Part shown: piece after piece, positions 1-9,393 of the stretch
Layout: every line of letters begins with the position of its first letter
How positions within the stretch are numbered: position 1 is the first letter of the stretch
Assembly (NCBI GenBank): GCA_964400865.1
Contig: CAYNWG010000001.1
Span: 22,291-86,290, forward strand
Source: DAOQVB01 sp964400865
Lineage (GTDB): Bacteria; Patescibacteriota; Microgenomatia; UBA1400; PJMF01
Direction of reading: 5' to 3'
DNA: 64,000 nucleotides
The notes under the pieces: generated by a model
What the model was told of the DNA's origin: nothing
Seen by the model: only the letters and a program-made list of their open reading frames with translations
Databases searched by the model: none
Position numbers and translations under genes: made by a program

Positions 1-749
1 CGGTTGCTGATCTCCTGGTTGGCTTTGTCGAGGTCGGCAGACTTCTCGTTTAGCTTGTTAGATAGGTCAGTTTCACGACTTTTATACCCTGCAAGGACAC
101 TCTTGATTCTGTCGCTGGGGGTAGTGTTGAGGTCGTCAGTGATCTCAAAAATCTTAAGCGTCTCGGCCCACTTTGTGGCAGAAGAAACGACTTGCTCGTA
201 TTTAGTACGCCATTCTGGGGTATTTGGGACCAAACAGCCTTCCGGAGTGGAAGTCACCCCTTTTTCCTTTTTATATTTCCTTAACTCATCAAAGAATTCT
301 TGTGGGTTAATTGCTCCAAAGTAGCCATTGCTATAGTTATCACTTGTGAATTTACCGTTTGAAAGTTGCCCTCGCTTCACTGTCAGGTGCAGGTGACTTC
401 CGGTACTGTTGCCAGTATTGTCACTAATAGCCATCGCATCGCCTTCGTTCTTATTCTCAAAACTCTCAATAGACTTACAGTGCGCATAAGTTAATTTATA
501 AGTGTTATAAAGCTGGATGATTACTTCAAAGTACAGACCGAAGCCATCATTGCCTTCGTTGCCTTGAGCATAAAATTTGGACGGCCAAGAAGACAGAATG
601 TTTCTAAAACCTTGAGGTGTATCTGGAAACTTAGTCTTTAAGTCCCAACCATTATGTCCTTTCAGTCCAAACCTAGCATAATTTGCAGGATTTTCTCCAA
701 AGCCTTGGTTTAATTCAAATGGTTCGATTGGTCTTGTTATATCTGACAT
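1..749 (-). CDS. M23-like peptidase, C-terminally truncated by window edge
   Basis: The minus-strand frame is open from an ATG at 749 to base 1, so the 3' end is outside the window. The first residues (MSDITRPIEPFELNQGFGEN) lead into GHNGWDL, and about 100 residues later GSHLHL follows. This matches the H-x-G-x-D and H-x-H zinc-ligand motifs of M23 (lysostaphin-type) endopeptidases that cut peptide cross-links of peptidoglycan. The end of the visible part is Lys/Glu-rich and probably coiled-coil. It starts 6 bp after the stop of the polyvalent protein gene, so it belongs to the late operon. The role is likely wall hydrolysis at entry or exit. The usual Ala/Gly-rich stretch between the two motifs is poorly conserved, so an inactive homologue is possible. 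Confidence 0.65.
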   Translation of the reverse strand, partial: MSDITRPIEPFELNQGFGENPANYARFGLKGHNGWDLKTKFPDTPQGFRNILSSWPSKFYAQGNEGNDGFGLYFEVIIQLYNTYKLTYAHCKSIESFENKNEGDAMAISDNTGNSTGSHLHLTVKRGQLSNGKFTSDNYSNGYFGAINPQEFFDELRKYKKEKGVTSTPEGCLVPNTPEWRTKYEQVVSSATKWAETLKIFEITDDLNTTPSDRIKSVLAGYKSRETDLSNKLNEKSADLDKANQEISN

Positions 750-755
750 AGCTGT

Positions 756-3700
756 TTATCTATAAATGAGACTCTTGATACTTTGATTGTCTCCGGAACT
801 AGCCCCCGGCTTCAATGGAATAAGTGGTGATTTCTGTTCATTGCCGTCAGTTTCTTGGGGAATACCACCTGGCAGCGTTGTTTTTAGTAAGCGTTGCAGA
901 TCACTTGCGTTGAAAGTGATACTGCTTTGGAATAAGGCCGCTTCTTTTGGATCGTCTTTCATAAGAAGTGGCACAACCTGAGGTATCAGTTTCTCAGCCT
1001 CCTCATTCCAGCGCAGAGCCATTTGCTGCGCTTCCTGGAGATTGCCTTCTTCTACCAGTTTCTTCATTTGTAAACGAGTTGTGTTATACCCAACTTCAGC
1101 ATCGTACTTAATGTCCCAGGCAATGCGCTGTTTCTCACCGCCATGTGTCCGATAAAAACGATCCATTGTTAGTCCCAGAACATCAGCAGGGCTCAACAGC
1201 TCGCGTGCCAGGCTCCCTGTAAGCCCGTAAACGGCGTGCGTGAGCTTCATAGGGCTTACACCGAGTGCACGACCGATTGTGATGGCTAGATCAGGCGTTC
1301 TGCTGTCATATTGCTCAGACGGTGCTACTTTCTCTAACCTTCTAGGAACAACGGGAAAACCAGTAAAGAAGTTAGTATTAGTTGCGATTTCAACTGGCGT
1401 GCGTACTATCGGAGGCAGAGCACCTGAGAAGAAGGCTTGAGCTGAGAGTTCACCATCTCTGGTGAACGGGACCGGAGCCAATTGACTCATCCACTCCAAA
1501 CCAAGTTTAAAGAGGTTTTGTGGTTCCTGTTTACGGACATATTCGAAGGCATACATCAGAGGGTTGAAAAAGATCGCTCCGACATCGCCTTTAGGAATCT
1601 GAACCACTTTTGGTACTCGATTGCCTTCGTCGTCTTTATCTTCGCCAACAATAACAATGAAGTAGGTGTCCTTTGCCCATTGTGGAATGTCATCCCACAA
1701 TTCCTCATGGTTCATTACGTTGTAGAAATACGTGGCAATGCCAGGGAGAACAGTTAAGGCTATAGCCCTCGCAGTCGTCCGGATCGGATTATCTTTCATA
1801 ACACGAGCTACGTTCAGCAGTCCTTGCCATCGAGCGTTGACAAACGGCACCCACATATTTATCAGCCGTGCTTCAACACCTGCTTTGGCAAAGTCGACTG
1901 TGACATTTCGGGCTTCAAATGCTGCTTCGAGGGGAGTAGCTCCTTTACTGAGCGCCTTCTTATAAATTCCCAATCTTGGAGCAAGTTCTATAGCTTCGGA
2001 AAAGTTTCCTATCAACTCAAAGGGATTAAGGACCGCCTTTGTCCTTTCCATCCATCTGGGTCTAAATAACTGCTCAGAGGCAACTGCTAAACCTTTGGTT
2101 GACTCGATGTAGCTACCATATCCACCTTGGTTTCTCATAAACTCGTCGTAAGCTTTTGATTCCCACTTAAAAGCAGAACGAAAACCGTCTTTGAATCCTG
2201 ATAGCCACACTGCAGGGTTAAAGCCATATTTGGAAACCATCGAGGCGGTTTGGTAGTCACGAACCGCATTGGAGAGGGTGAAAGGAAAATAGAGAGTGGT
2301 TGTACCTGCTTTGAATGCTTTCGAAGACATCATCACTAACTTACCCATCAAGCCTGTCTCTGCTGGACTCATGGCGTGCATGGCTTCAGACAATTCTTTT
2401 GGCACAGCCCAACGCGTCACCTTACCACCGATAAATACGCTAATTGACTCCCAATCTTGTGGGACATTTTCTTTATTGGGAAGAAACCTGATCAATCCTT
2501 TGGTCGCATCGGGGTGAGTCTTGCGTAGCTCTACGAGTTTTAGGGCTACTTTATTTCGCTCAACTAGGCTAACTGCTTTTGTGAGATTGTCTATTACGGA
2601 GATAAATGGATCCCGAATAACTTTATCCGTTCCTTCAAGGGCACTCACAACACCTTGTTTACTCACTGAAAAAGTTTCCGAACCGACTGCCATCTTGTCT
2701 GCTTCTTCCAGCGTGGGTATATATTCCAAGACATGGAATGGTAGCCAATTTTTGTTTTTCTCTACAACTGCATTGAAAGCATTATTACTTAAGATACCCG
2801 AATCTCTCATAGGCTCCAAAATTGCCTTAACCGCCCAATTCTGCATTCCGTTACCAACTTGCTGAAATGTTTGGAATGCTTTGTCACCAACCTTAGCCTT
2901 TAGTTCTTGAAGTGCTTTTTCTGCGGTATCTTGGGTGACTCCAAGTGGATTTTCGACACCTCTGGCTGCTCGTTCAACCGTTCTTTGGGCAAGCACATAA
3001 CGGGTAAAGTCTGCGCGTAGTTTTCTAACCGGCTGAAGGGCGGTGTAGAGGTCTCTAAAACTGCCTTCTACAATACCGAAGCGTCCAGCGTACATTCGTG
3101 CGCCAATATATGGACTGGAGTTTATATCGATTGGCTTCCCTTGAAGTTTACTTACTTTGTTTTCAAATTCTCGGATAGGAGCAAAGCGATCAGTAAATAA
3201 ACGAGGGAAAACTTGAATAGCTTTTTTAGCTTTGTCCAAGAGATTTGCGGCTGGTGAGAGTTTTCCTACCATGGCATCTATTTGACTTAATGCACTTCCA
3301 TCTGGAGGTGGCGGATCAGATTCAATAGATGTCTCTTGTGGAGGTCTAGGAGGGCTACCAGGTGGCGGATCTTTCACTTCATCAGCTCGAGGTTGCTCGG
3401 ATGCAACTATCTGACCCTGACGCCGTTTTTGAATCAACGTTGACTGCGATACATCCTTATTAGTGCTTTCAAGCTTTTCAAGCTCGGTTTCACCAGGAAC
3501 TCGATATTTGTCTCGTATTTCGGCAGCTTTGGCCGCTTTTTGATCTAAGACGGAGAATGATGTGCTTAGTGGAGTGGAGGGTTTGCCATCAACTAGGGGT
3601 ACTACATTTTGTGGATCAAAAATGACCATCTGGTTTAAACCTTTGACACCGTCATATCCTTTCTTTTGTAGAACTTCTCTAATTTTTTCGGGATCACCGT

Positions 3701-5321
3701 ACTTAGTCGCTTCAGTGTAAAGCTCGTCAATTTTGCCTGACCAATTGAAAAGTTTTAATCCTTTTTTAATCTTTGTATCTATTACTGTTCCGTATAATTT
3801 TGCTCCTTCACCACCTGGTGTAAGATCCAAGTAAACACCCTTACCCATAACCCCTCCATAACCACTCGTTTTTCCAGAGTCCGCCAAACTGAACCCTTCC
3901 TTCAAGATCTTTTCGGGAACAGGAGTGCCATGTTTATATGTTTCTACACTTAGCTCAGTTGCTTCAGGTGCTCCTCCTTTTGAAGGAGTGACTGGTATCT
4001 TATTTTCCATAGCCACTGTCACTAAATCAGCGTCAGTTAATTCTGCAACTCGACCGAGTCTAGTTTTCGCTTCTTGTCCTCCAAGGGAGGTCACGATTTC
4101 GCTTCGTTGTGCATCGTTTAAGGTAGCTCGAATTGATAAACCTGCCGGCATATTACGAACAGCTCTGACAATAATGGCGCGTTTATCGGGGACATTTTTC
4201 CAGAGATCATAATAAAGATCTTGAAATTCTTGCCTGAATGATTTTCCGGTGTAACCAGTAGGATTACTCACTTTTGCCAAGAATTCATAAGCTCTGTTGG
4301 CGGTGTTCCAAGCCTGGTTGAACTGTGTCATTTCCTGCGGCGTTTGATTAGCTTGAGCTGGGAATTGCTTAGTTATGCCGACTACTTTATTCTTCCAGGC
4401 TTGCTTAACCTGGTCTGCGGTTGCTTTTTCATTCACTCCTAAATATTCCAGGGCTTGGTTTTTGGTAATCTTCAACTGCTCACTAGCCACTTTTTCGATT
4501 TGTTTCTCTATGGCTGGTTTGTTGGGAAGATACTTTGCTACTGCAAAATTGAGAGAGTGTAATCCCATCATGGCCGCCGTGTTTTTAAGAGCATCTTCGG
4601 TTGATTCACCTTTAATCAGGGATGTTACATATGTGGCCGGTCCAATGATCGCGGAGGATTTGAGAAAAGATGGTTTCATTCCGGCAATAGAGAAAGCTCC
4701 ACCCAAGGCAAAGTCACTAACGAAATCCTTTGTTCTTTGTTGTGCGTTTTTATATGATTCCTCTTTTTGAAGTTGTGTTAGTCCTGCAAAAGTAAGTCCA
4801 TTTGATAGAAGACTAAACGTCTTTGGGGCTACTGTAGCAACTCTCGCAAGTAGAGGAACACCCTTGAGAGCTCCCTGAACCAGCCCGCCACCAACGACAA
4901 AGGTTCCAATAGTACCGAGGACATTAAATTCAACCTCAGTCATATCTCCAGCCATTTTCTCAATATCGTTTGCATATTTGATTTCGGGGTTCCACCAGCC
5001 AAAGGTAAGTGCTTGAGCCAAACCATCACCAGCACCCTTTAATGCTCCAACAGTTGCGCTAGGGAGTCGCTCTAAAACATCTGTATCTCGGTCGCCTAAA
5101 CCCAAAGTCTGTGCTGCTGCCTCAACATATATACTTTTAAAGGGTTTGTACGAGCCACTGGTTGGACCTGGAATTGCAAATTCCGATTGCTCAGGAACCA
5201 ATGGCTTAATCAAGTCGCCGAATTTTTGTTGAGCTTTCCCAAAAATGCCACCGAGTGTTTGACTCGTATTCTGAATTGACGAGGTTATGTTTTTCTTGAT
5301 TTGATTAAAAAAGTTATCCAT
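756..5321 (-). CDS. giant phage polyvalent protein (J-like, ART-like and LPD38-like regions)
   Basis: About 1,521 residues. I chose the ATG at 5321 (MDNFFNQIKKN), 5 bp after the upstream stop, over the longer frame from 5393 that overlaps the upstream gene. Residues ~290-360 resemble a DnaJ-type helical domain (LGVNEKATADQVKQAW) without the HPD tripeptide. Residues ~470-600 resemble an ADP-ribosyltransferase-like domain of polyvalent proteins (YKHGTP, GKGVYLD, KGYDGV, VIFDP), with the usual final Glu not evident. A Pro-rich linker follows, and the last ~800 residues resemble the C-terminal domain (LPD38 type) of phage polyvalent proteins. Such proteins are thought to be packaged and injected with phage DNA to modify host targets. 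Domain calls are by eye; an internal virion protein is the simplest alternative. Confidence 0.6.
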   Translation of the reverse strand: MDNFFNQIKKNITSSIQNTSQTLGGIFGKAQQKFGDLIKPLVPEQSEFAIPGPTSGSYKPFKSIYVEAAAQTLGLGDRDTDVLERLPSATVGALKGAGDGLAQALTFGWWNPEIKYANDIEKMAGDMTEVEFNVLGTIGTFVVGGGLVQGALKGVPLLARVATVAPKTFSLLSNGLTFAGLTQLQKEESYKNAQQRTKDFVSDFALGGAFSIAGMKPSFLKSSAIIGPATYVTSLIKGESTEDALKNTAAMMGLHSLNFAVAKYLPNKPAIEKQIEKVASEQLKITKNQALEYLGVNEKATADQVKQAWKNKVVGITKQFPAQANQTPQEMTQFNQAWNTANRAYEFLAKVSNPTGYTGKSFRQEFQDLYYDLWKNVPDKRAIIVRAVRNMPAGLSIRATLNDAQRSEIVTSLGGQEAKTRLGRVAELTDADLVTVAMENKIPVTPSKGGAPEATELSVETYKHGTPVPEKILKEGFSLADSGKTSGYGGVMGKGVYLDLTPGGEGAKLYGTVIDTKIKKGLKLFNWSGKIDELYTEATKYGDPEKIREVLQKKGYDGVKGLNQMVIFDPQNVVPLVDGKPSTPLSTSFSVLDQKAAKAAEIRDKYRVPGETELEKLESTNKDVSQSTLIQKRRQGQIVASEQPRADEVKDPPPGSPPRPPQETSIESDPPPPDGSALSQIDAMVGKLSPAANLLDKAKKAIQVFPRLFTDRFAPIREFENKVSKLQGKPIDINSSPYIGARMYAGRFGIVEGSFRDLYTALQPVRKLRADFTRYVLAQRTVERAARGVENPLGVTQDTAEKALQELKAKVGDKAFQTFQQVGNGMQNWAVKAILEPMRDSGILSNNAFNAVVEKNKNWLPFHVLEYIPTLEEADKMAVGSETFSVSKQGVVSALEGTDKVIRDPFISVIDNLTKAVSLVERNKVALKLVELRKTHPDATKGLIRFLPNKENVPQDWESISVFIGGKVTRWAVPKELSEAMHAMSPAETGLMGKLVMMSSKAFKAGTTTLYFPFTLSNAVRDYQTASMVSKYGFNPAVWLSGFKDGFRSAFKWESKAYDEFMRNQGGYGSYIESTKGLAVASEQLFRPRWMERTKAVLNPFELIGNFSEAIELAPRLGIYKKALSKGATPLEAAFEARNVTVDFAKAGVEARLINMWVPFVNARWQGLLNVARVMKDNPIRTTARAIALTVLPGIATYFYNVMNHEELWDDIPQWAKDTYFIVIVGEDKDDEGNRVPKVVQIPKGDVGAIFFNPLMYAFEYVRKQEPQNLFKLGLEWMSQLAPVPFTRDGELSAQAFFSGALPPIVRTPVEIATNTNFFTGFPVVPRRLEKVAPSEQYDSRTPDLAITIGRALGVSPMKLTHAVYGLTGSLARELLSPADVLGLTMDRFYRTHGGEKQRIAWDIKYDAEVGYNTTRLQMKKLVEEGNLQEAQQMALRWNEEAEKLIPQVVPLLMKDDPKEAALFQSSITFNASDLQRLLKTTLPGGIPQETDGNEQKSPLIPLKPGASSGDNQSIKSLIYR

Positions 5322-5326
5322 ATGTT

Positions 5327-6394
5327 TTAAACCCCGGGTGTAAATAAGCGTCTTAAGAATCCCATTACTCCTGGCTGGTTTTTTAACTGCCACTCCTCAT
5401 CAATAATTTGTGTGGCATTTTTACCTTTATCTGTTGAGACTTCTGATAGGTTTGTTTTGAGCTGATCGGCCGTAAATCCCTGCTTCCACGCAGATCTGAT
5501 TTCATTTCGCAGATCGCCTTCGTTTACGGGGGTTGTTTGTGACTTACTTGAAGGTTCCTCATAAAGAGTGGTTTTACCTGAGGTGGCATCGAAATATCCA
5601 ACTACATTACCGAATGCATCTTTAACTTGTTGTTTGGCATATGTTCCACCGCCATCACCAGTTTTCATTCTGCTAGTCTGGGAATCATAGAGTTTTAACT
5701 CAAACTCTTTTTCCCAGCGTTCGTCATCTTTGGCGGACGATAATTCTGAAGATCGAATTTGATTGTAGGTATTAAGCAGTCCTCCTAAAAATTGCAGATC
5801 GTATCGAAGGTTATTGAGCTTGGCTTCTTTACCTTGCGTTTCAGATGTGACTTTTCGAGTAATTTCACCAAGACGAGCGTTATAGTCCTCAGCTTTTGCG
5901 TTTCGTTCTTCAATCAGATTGCCGATTTTAGCGCCAGCAAGCCTTTGAACCTCTCCAGATTCTCCAGTTATAGTGGCCGCTGAATATCCTGGGTTCTTGC
6001 GAATCTTACTAACCGATTCATCTCTGACATTTTTTTCTTGAGAGATGCTTGTATCTAGCGAGCTAATAGTATCTTTAAGCTTGCCAAGTTCCGCTTTGCC
6101 GTATTCTTCGTCGTATCGGCGGGTTTGATAGCCCTCAAGGTCTGAAGACAAATCTTGAGTTTGTTTGTAGGTGTCCTGGAATTTAGTATTGAGTGTTCCT
6201 GCATCAAAACCGAGAATGCTGTCAGATCCACCTATTTGGGAAAGGCCCGCACTTAAGTTAGCAACTGACTGCTGTTTTCCGGGTTCGTCACCCTCAGTCC
6301 AAACTTCGTTACCACTAGAATCAGTACCCCACCAACGTAAGGCTTTGCTCTGACTAGGTTGCCAATACCAACCGCCGTATTGTTTATCTGCCAT
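5327..6394 (-). CDS. coiled-coil virion protein, unknown
   Basis: 355 residues, not recognised. The N-terminus is aromatic (GGWYWQPSQ), and residues ~65-230 are Lys/Glu/Gln-rich with heptad-like spacing, suggesting a long coiled coil. A short compact C-terminus follows, ending GFLRRLFTPGV. The start codon overlaps the stop of the previous gene by one base (TAATG) and has a strong Shine-Dalgarno sequence (AGGAGGTGG). The position between tail fibre and polyvalent protein suggests a minor structural or ejection protein. Confidence 0.7.
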   Translation of the reverse strand: MADKQYGGWYWQPSQSKALRWWGTDSSGNEVWTEGDEPGKQQSVANLSAGLSQIGGSDSILGFDAGTLNTKFQDTYKQTQDLSSDLEGYQTRRYDEEYGKAELGKLKDTISSLDTSISQEKNVRDESVSKIRKNPGYSAATITGESGEVQRLAGAKIGNLIEERNAKAEDYNARLGEITRKVTSETQGKEAKLNNLRYDLQFLGGLLNTYNQIRSSELSSAKDDERWEKEFELKLYDSQTSRMKTGDGGGTYAKQQVKDAFGNVVGYFDATSGKTTLYEEPSSKSQTTPVNEGDLRNEIRSAWKQGFTADQLKTNLSEVSTDKGKNATQIIDEEWQLKNQPGVMGFLRRLFTPGV

Positions 6395-6627
6395 TAGGAG
6401 CCACCTCCTTTCTGGGTCTGTTCAACTTCAGTTATTTCTCCAGAAATAACATCAAAGTTGTATTCTTTTTGACTATCGAGACCGTACTTGAAAAACTTCC
6501 CGAGAAGCCACACGACTAATTGAGAATCGAGCGCTTGAATCGTCAGCTGATGCTGCTTAATCATTTGCTTTCTCAACCGCAGTTCTTTTAGATCTAATTT
6601 ATCTAACTTCAATGGTTTTTTTGTCAT
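6394..6627 (-). CDS. small conserved-position phage protein, unknown
   Basis: 77 residues. The N-terminal half is Lys/Leu-rich helix (LKLDKLDLKELRLRKQ), followed by a hydrophobic WLLGKFF patch and a polar tail ending in KGGGS. An AAAGGAGG Shine-Dalgarno lies close upstream of the ATG. It overlaps the tail-fibre gene end by 29 bp and abuts the next gene by one base, so it is translationally coupled within the late operon. No function can be assigned; a fibre-assembly chaperone is only a guess from position. Confidence 0.65.
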   Translation of the reverse strand: MTKKPLKLDKLDLKELRLRKQMIKQHQLTIQALDSQLVVWLLGKFFKYGLDSQKEYNFDVISGEITEVEQTQKGGGS

Positions 6628-7939
6628 CTATGACCTCCTTTCTGCCAACTGTGGTGATAAATTCACGCTGCAGTTGAACAATTTGTTCCTGAACGTTGGG
6701 ACCACCTTTTTTAGTGATCTCAGCTATCCGATGTTCCAGGTAGCGTTGTTTGAAAGTTTCCTCGTCTTCGTCATCGCGTTTGATGGCGATATCGCCTTCA
6801 GGTTCAAAATCAAAGTCAAAGTATTTATCGCGAACCGTCATTATCATGAAGTCGAACCGAGCGGAGGATGTACCTCCCTGCAGTTCCTGCACAACAATAT
6901 GGTCGGTTGTTACTTCGACAATGAAAAGTCCGTTGCAGTTTTGCTTGGGAGTCAGATATGCTGTGATGTTTCTGGGATCGCTGACCGCTATGAAGTGGTC
7001 TGGGAAGTCAATTCGTGTCTGTCCGTTACTTAAGTTGGCTGTGCCTCTGTGAATGAGGAGAACTTCTGCTGCCTCAATACCAGTATAAACCAATCTATGG
7101 CCCTTTTTCAATGGATGAGGGATTGAGAAATTTGATGTACCACTTTTATTAATATTGCCAGCTACATTAAGTGCTTCTAACCCTGACATTAAAATATTAA
7201 TTTTGGTGAAGTATCCGGTCCCTCCATAGATTCGTTCAGCACTCATCTGCCCCGCAGAGACTTTTCCTGCGTTAAGGTCGTTTACTTCAGCATCAGTGAC
7301 AGCTAAGTCTTGAATCTTGGCTGTGCTAATAGCTGCATTTGCAATGCGAGAGTTTCCGACCTCAAGAGCACCTATCTTGGCGTTGGAAATTGAGGCATCA
7401 GCAATTTCAGCATTAGTTACGGCTGCATCCTGAATTTTTGCAGTGCTAATGGCGGCATTAGCGATTTTGGAATTACCAACCTCTAGGGAGCCGATCTTGG
7501 CATTCGTGATGGCTGCATCTGCTATCTCAGCGTTTGTTATGGCAGCGGTTTGAATTTTCGCTGTGGAAATTGAAGCATTGGCAATTTTAGCGTTTGTAAT
7601 TTGAGCGGTTCCTATATGGGCCGTGAGAATGATCGCTTCTGCAATCTGAGCTGAGACAGTAATAACGGATCCTGCTTTATAAACCTTGGCTGCCGTTATG
7701 GCATCATCTTTAATCTTTTGAGTGGCCACTGCAGCATCAGCCAGCTTTTGTTCGGTAACCGAGAAATCGTCCAACTCGGCATCTCCGACTGCACCTGGTT
7801 TAATATTGACGCTATCGACAGTGTTGGCACCAAGCATTGATGAATCGATACCATTATGCGTATGTGGCACAACTTCAGGAAAAGGTTGATCTTCTATTTC
7901 CTTGTTTTGTAGTATTTTTTTGACTTGTTTAGTTAACAT
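6599..7939 (-). CDS. tail fibre with tandem A-x-I-x-x-A-K-I repeats
   Basis: 446 residues. Residues ~100-225 are a run of short repeats of the type ITNAKIANASISTAKIQ / AVTNAEIADA, alternating with GSLEVGNSKIANA units. Such repeats form beta-helical or triple-stranded shafts in phage tail fibres. An N-terminal segment (residues 1-95) would attach to the tail. Residues ~240-370 form a beta-rich globular region, probably a receptor-binding head, and the C-terminus is charged and helical. It lies 4 bp downstream of the beta-rich tail gene. The repeat region is near-identical between units and could change length by recombination. Confidence 0.75.
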   Translation of the reverse strand: MLTKQVKKILQNKEIEDQPFPEVVPHTHNGIDSSMLGANTVDSVNIKPGAVGDAELDDFSVTEQKLADAAVATQKIKDDAITAAKVYKAGSVITVSAQIAEAIILTAHIGTAQITNAKIANASISTAKIQTAAITNAEIADAAITNAKIGSLEVGNSKIANAAISTAKIQDAAVTNAEIADASISNAKIGALEVGNSRIANAAISTAKIQDLAVTDAEVNDLNAGKVSAGQMSAERIYGGTGYFTKINILMSGLEALNVAGNINKSGTSNFSIPHPLKKGHRLVYTGIEAAEVLLIHRGTANLSNGQTRIDFPDHFIAVSDPRNITAYLTPKQNCNGLFIVEVTTDHIVVQELQGGTSSARFDFMIMTVRDKYFDFDFEPEGDIAIKRDDEDEETFKQRYLEHRIAEITKKGGPNVQEQIVQLQREFITTVGRKEVIDDKKTIEVR

Positions 7940-7943
7940 AGAT

Positions 7944-9389
7944 TTATAAAACTCCTAGTGGGTCGAAATAGGTTGTTGCCGAGATAACTTCTGGCGTGTC
8001 GTTGCCGCTCGGATGTAAGTTCATGGCTAATTCGTATTCCTCTCCGGAACCTGGATCGTCATCGTTACCACCAGTCTCGATTGAAAAAATCGCTTTTGAT
8101 CTGCCTTCGTGGTCAAATAATTCAGAGCCATCTTGCATGGTTGCTTTCTGCCAATCAGCTTGTTGGTTAACCTTGAAGAAAATTTCGATACTGCAATCTT
8201 TGGGGAGAGGTTTGGTGACTACCTTGATTTGACGGAAGCCTTTTTGGGTGAACGACTCACCCCCGTCAAATACCAATCCCTCAAAACGCGCCTCTGCTTT
8301 GTTATCAGGGTCAATTACGTCCGTTCCGAAGATAGTTCCGTCTTTCCAAGAACAATAAACTTTGTCCTCATACATCGTGAGAGCTCCGATCAAAACGTTT
8401 TCGAACTTACCGTGGGAAGGGATGTATTCGAGATTAAGAGCATAGGGATCGTTTTTATTTAGTCGTCCGTAAGAATAAATTCCACATTTATTGCTTCCGT
8501 TAACACCTAATAGTGGAAGGCCACTCATGAGTGTTACCCCTCCTGGATTGACCCAGGCAAATTCACCGGGGAGTTTTTTTATTCGCAAGAGGCTGGAAGT
8601 GTCCCAAAAGTACAAGCCTCCTCGTATTCCAGCCTGAATCATGAGAAATTCACCTTGCAACATTGCATTGATCCCGCGCTCTGCGACCATTCGCCTTTGG
8701 ATCCAAGAGGGCTGGATCTTATCCCAGGTCCAAAGCCAACCTTCTTCAACCTTGTCGCCCTTAGTCGATCCGAAGACAACGAGTTGATCTAAACCTAGCA
8801 AGCATTTATTTCGATGGCTTCTTGGCAAATCAATAGCATCAAGATTAAACCCGCCCTCATAATCAATCATTGCCAAATCTTTGCTGTCACAAATAAGGAG
8901 AACTCCAAGTGCCTCAGACATGGTGTGCCAGGATGGATCTCCATCGAGAGTTTGCCAATTGTGTTCGACATCCGTTGCCCAAGTGCCGGACAGTTTTATT
9001 CTGCTGACATTGGTTTCAGTCGCCCAATACAGATAGGGAACGTAGTTATCGCTACCATCATTATTCGTGTATTCGGCCGCACCGGTTATTTTTCCACTTG
9101 TATCGGTATAAACTAATTCCCAAGCGGCAGCTCCACCTTGTTTTCGGTAAACATTTCCTGTGTCACCAAAGCCATATAAGTTTCCGTTTGAGGCCGGAAT
9201 ATAAAACAGAATAAGATCGGTTATGACCGTGTCGCTACCCAAATCCTCTTTTAAACGTTGATTGCACTTCAGCGTGTTTTCTTCGCCTCTAATGTTTAGG
9301 CCATAGCCGAAACGAAAAGCCTCCCTTACACCTTGGTAAGGATCATCTGCTATTCCTCCTCTATAACCTTGTATTCTGTATGCGTTCAT
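7944..9389 (-). CDS. beta-propeller-like tail or stabilisation protein
   Basis: 481 residues, beta-rich throughout with recurring blade-like segments (LYGFGDTGNVYRK, PYLYWATETNV, LLICDSKDLAMID, KVYCSWKDGTIFG). The pattern resembles podovirus tail-tube or stabilisation proteins that form propellers around the portal-tail junction, but identity is too low to name a family by eye. The gene sits 4 bp after the adaptor gene and before the fibre gene, where a tail hub is expected. The C-terminus (about 120 residues) looks like a separate beta-sandwich. Confidence 0.6.
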   Translation of the reverse strand: MNAYRIQGYRGGIADDPYQGVREAFRFGYGLNIRGEENTLKCNQRLKEDLGSDTVITDLILFYIPASNGNLYGFGDTGNVYRKQGGAAAWELVYTDTSGKITGAAEYTNNDGSDNYVPYLYWATETNVSRIKLSGTWATDVEHNWQTLDGDPSWHTMSEALGVLLICDSKDLAMIDYEGGFNLDAIDLPRSHRNKCLLGLDQLVVFGSTKGDKVEEGWLWTWDKIQPSWIQRRMVAERGINAMLQGEFLMIQAGIRGGLYFWDTSSLLRIKKLPGEFAWVNPGGVTLMSGLPLLGVNGSNKCGIYSYGRLNKNDPYALNLEYIPSHGKFENVLIGALTMYEDKVYCSWKDGTIFGTDVIDPDNKAEARFEGLVFDGGESFTQKGFRQIKVVTKPLPKDCSIEIFFKVNQQADWQKATMQDGSELFDHEGRSKAIFSIETGGNDDDPGSGEEYELAMNLHPSGNDTPEVISATTYFDPLGVL

Positions 9390-9393
9390 AGTT

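Noticed and set aside
4..324. 106-codon plus-strand ORF at the left edge
   Set aside because: Antisense of the M23-like gene, which has clear metal-ligand motifs and continues off the edge.
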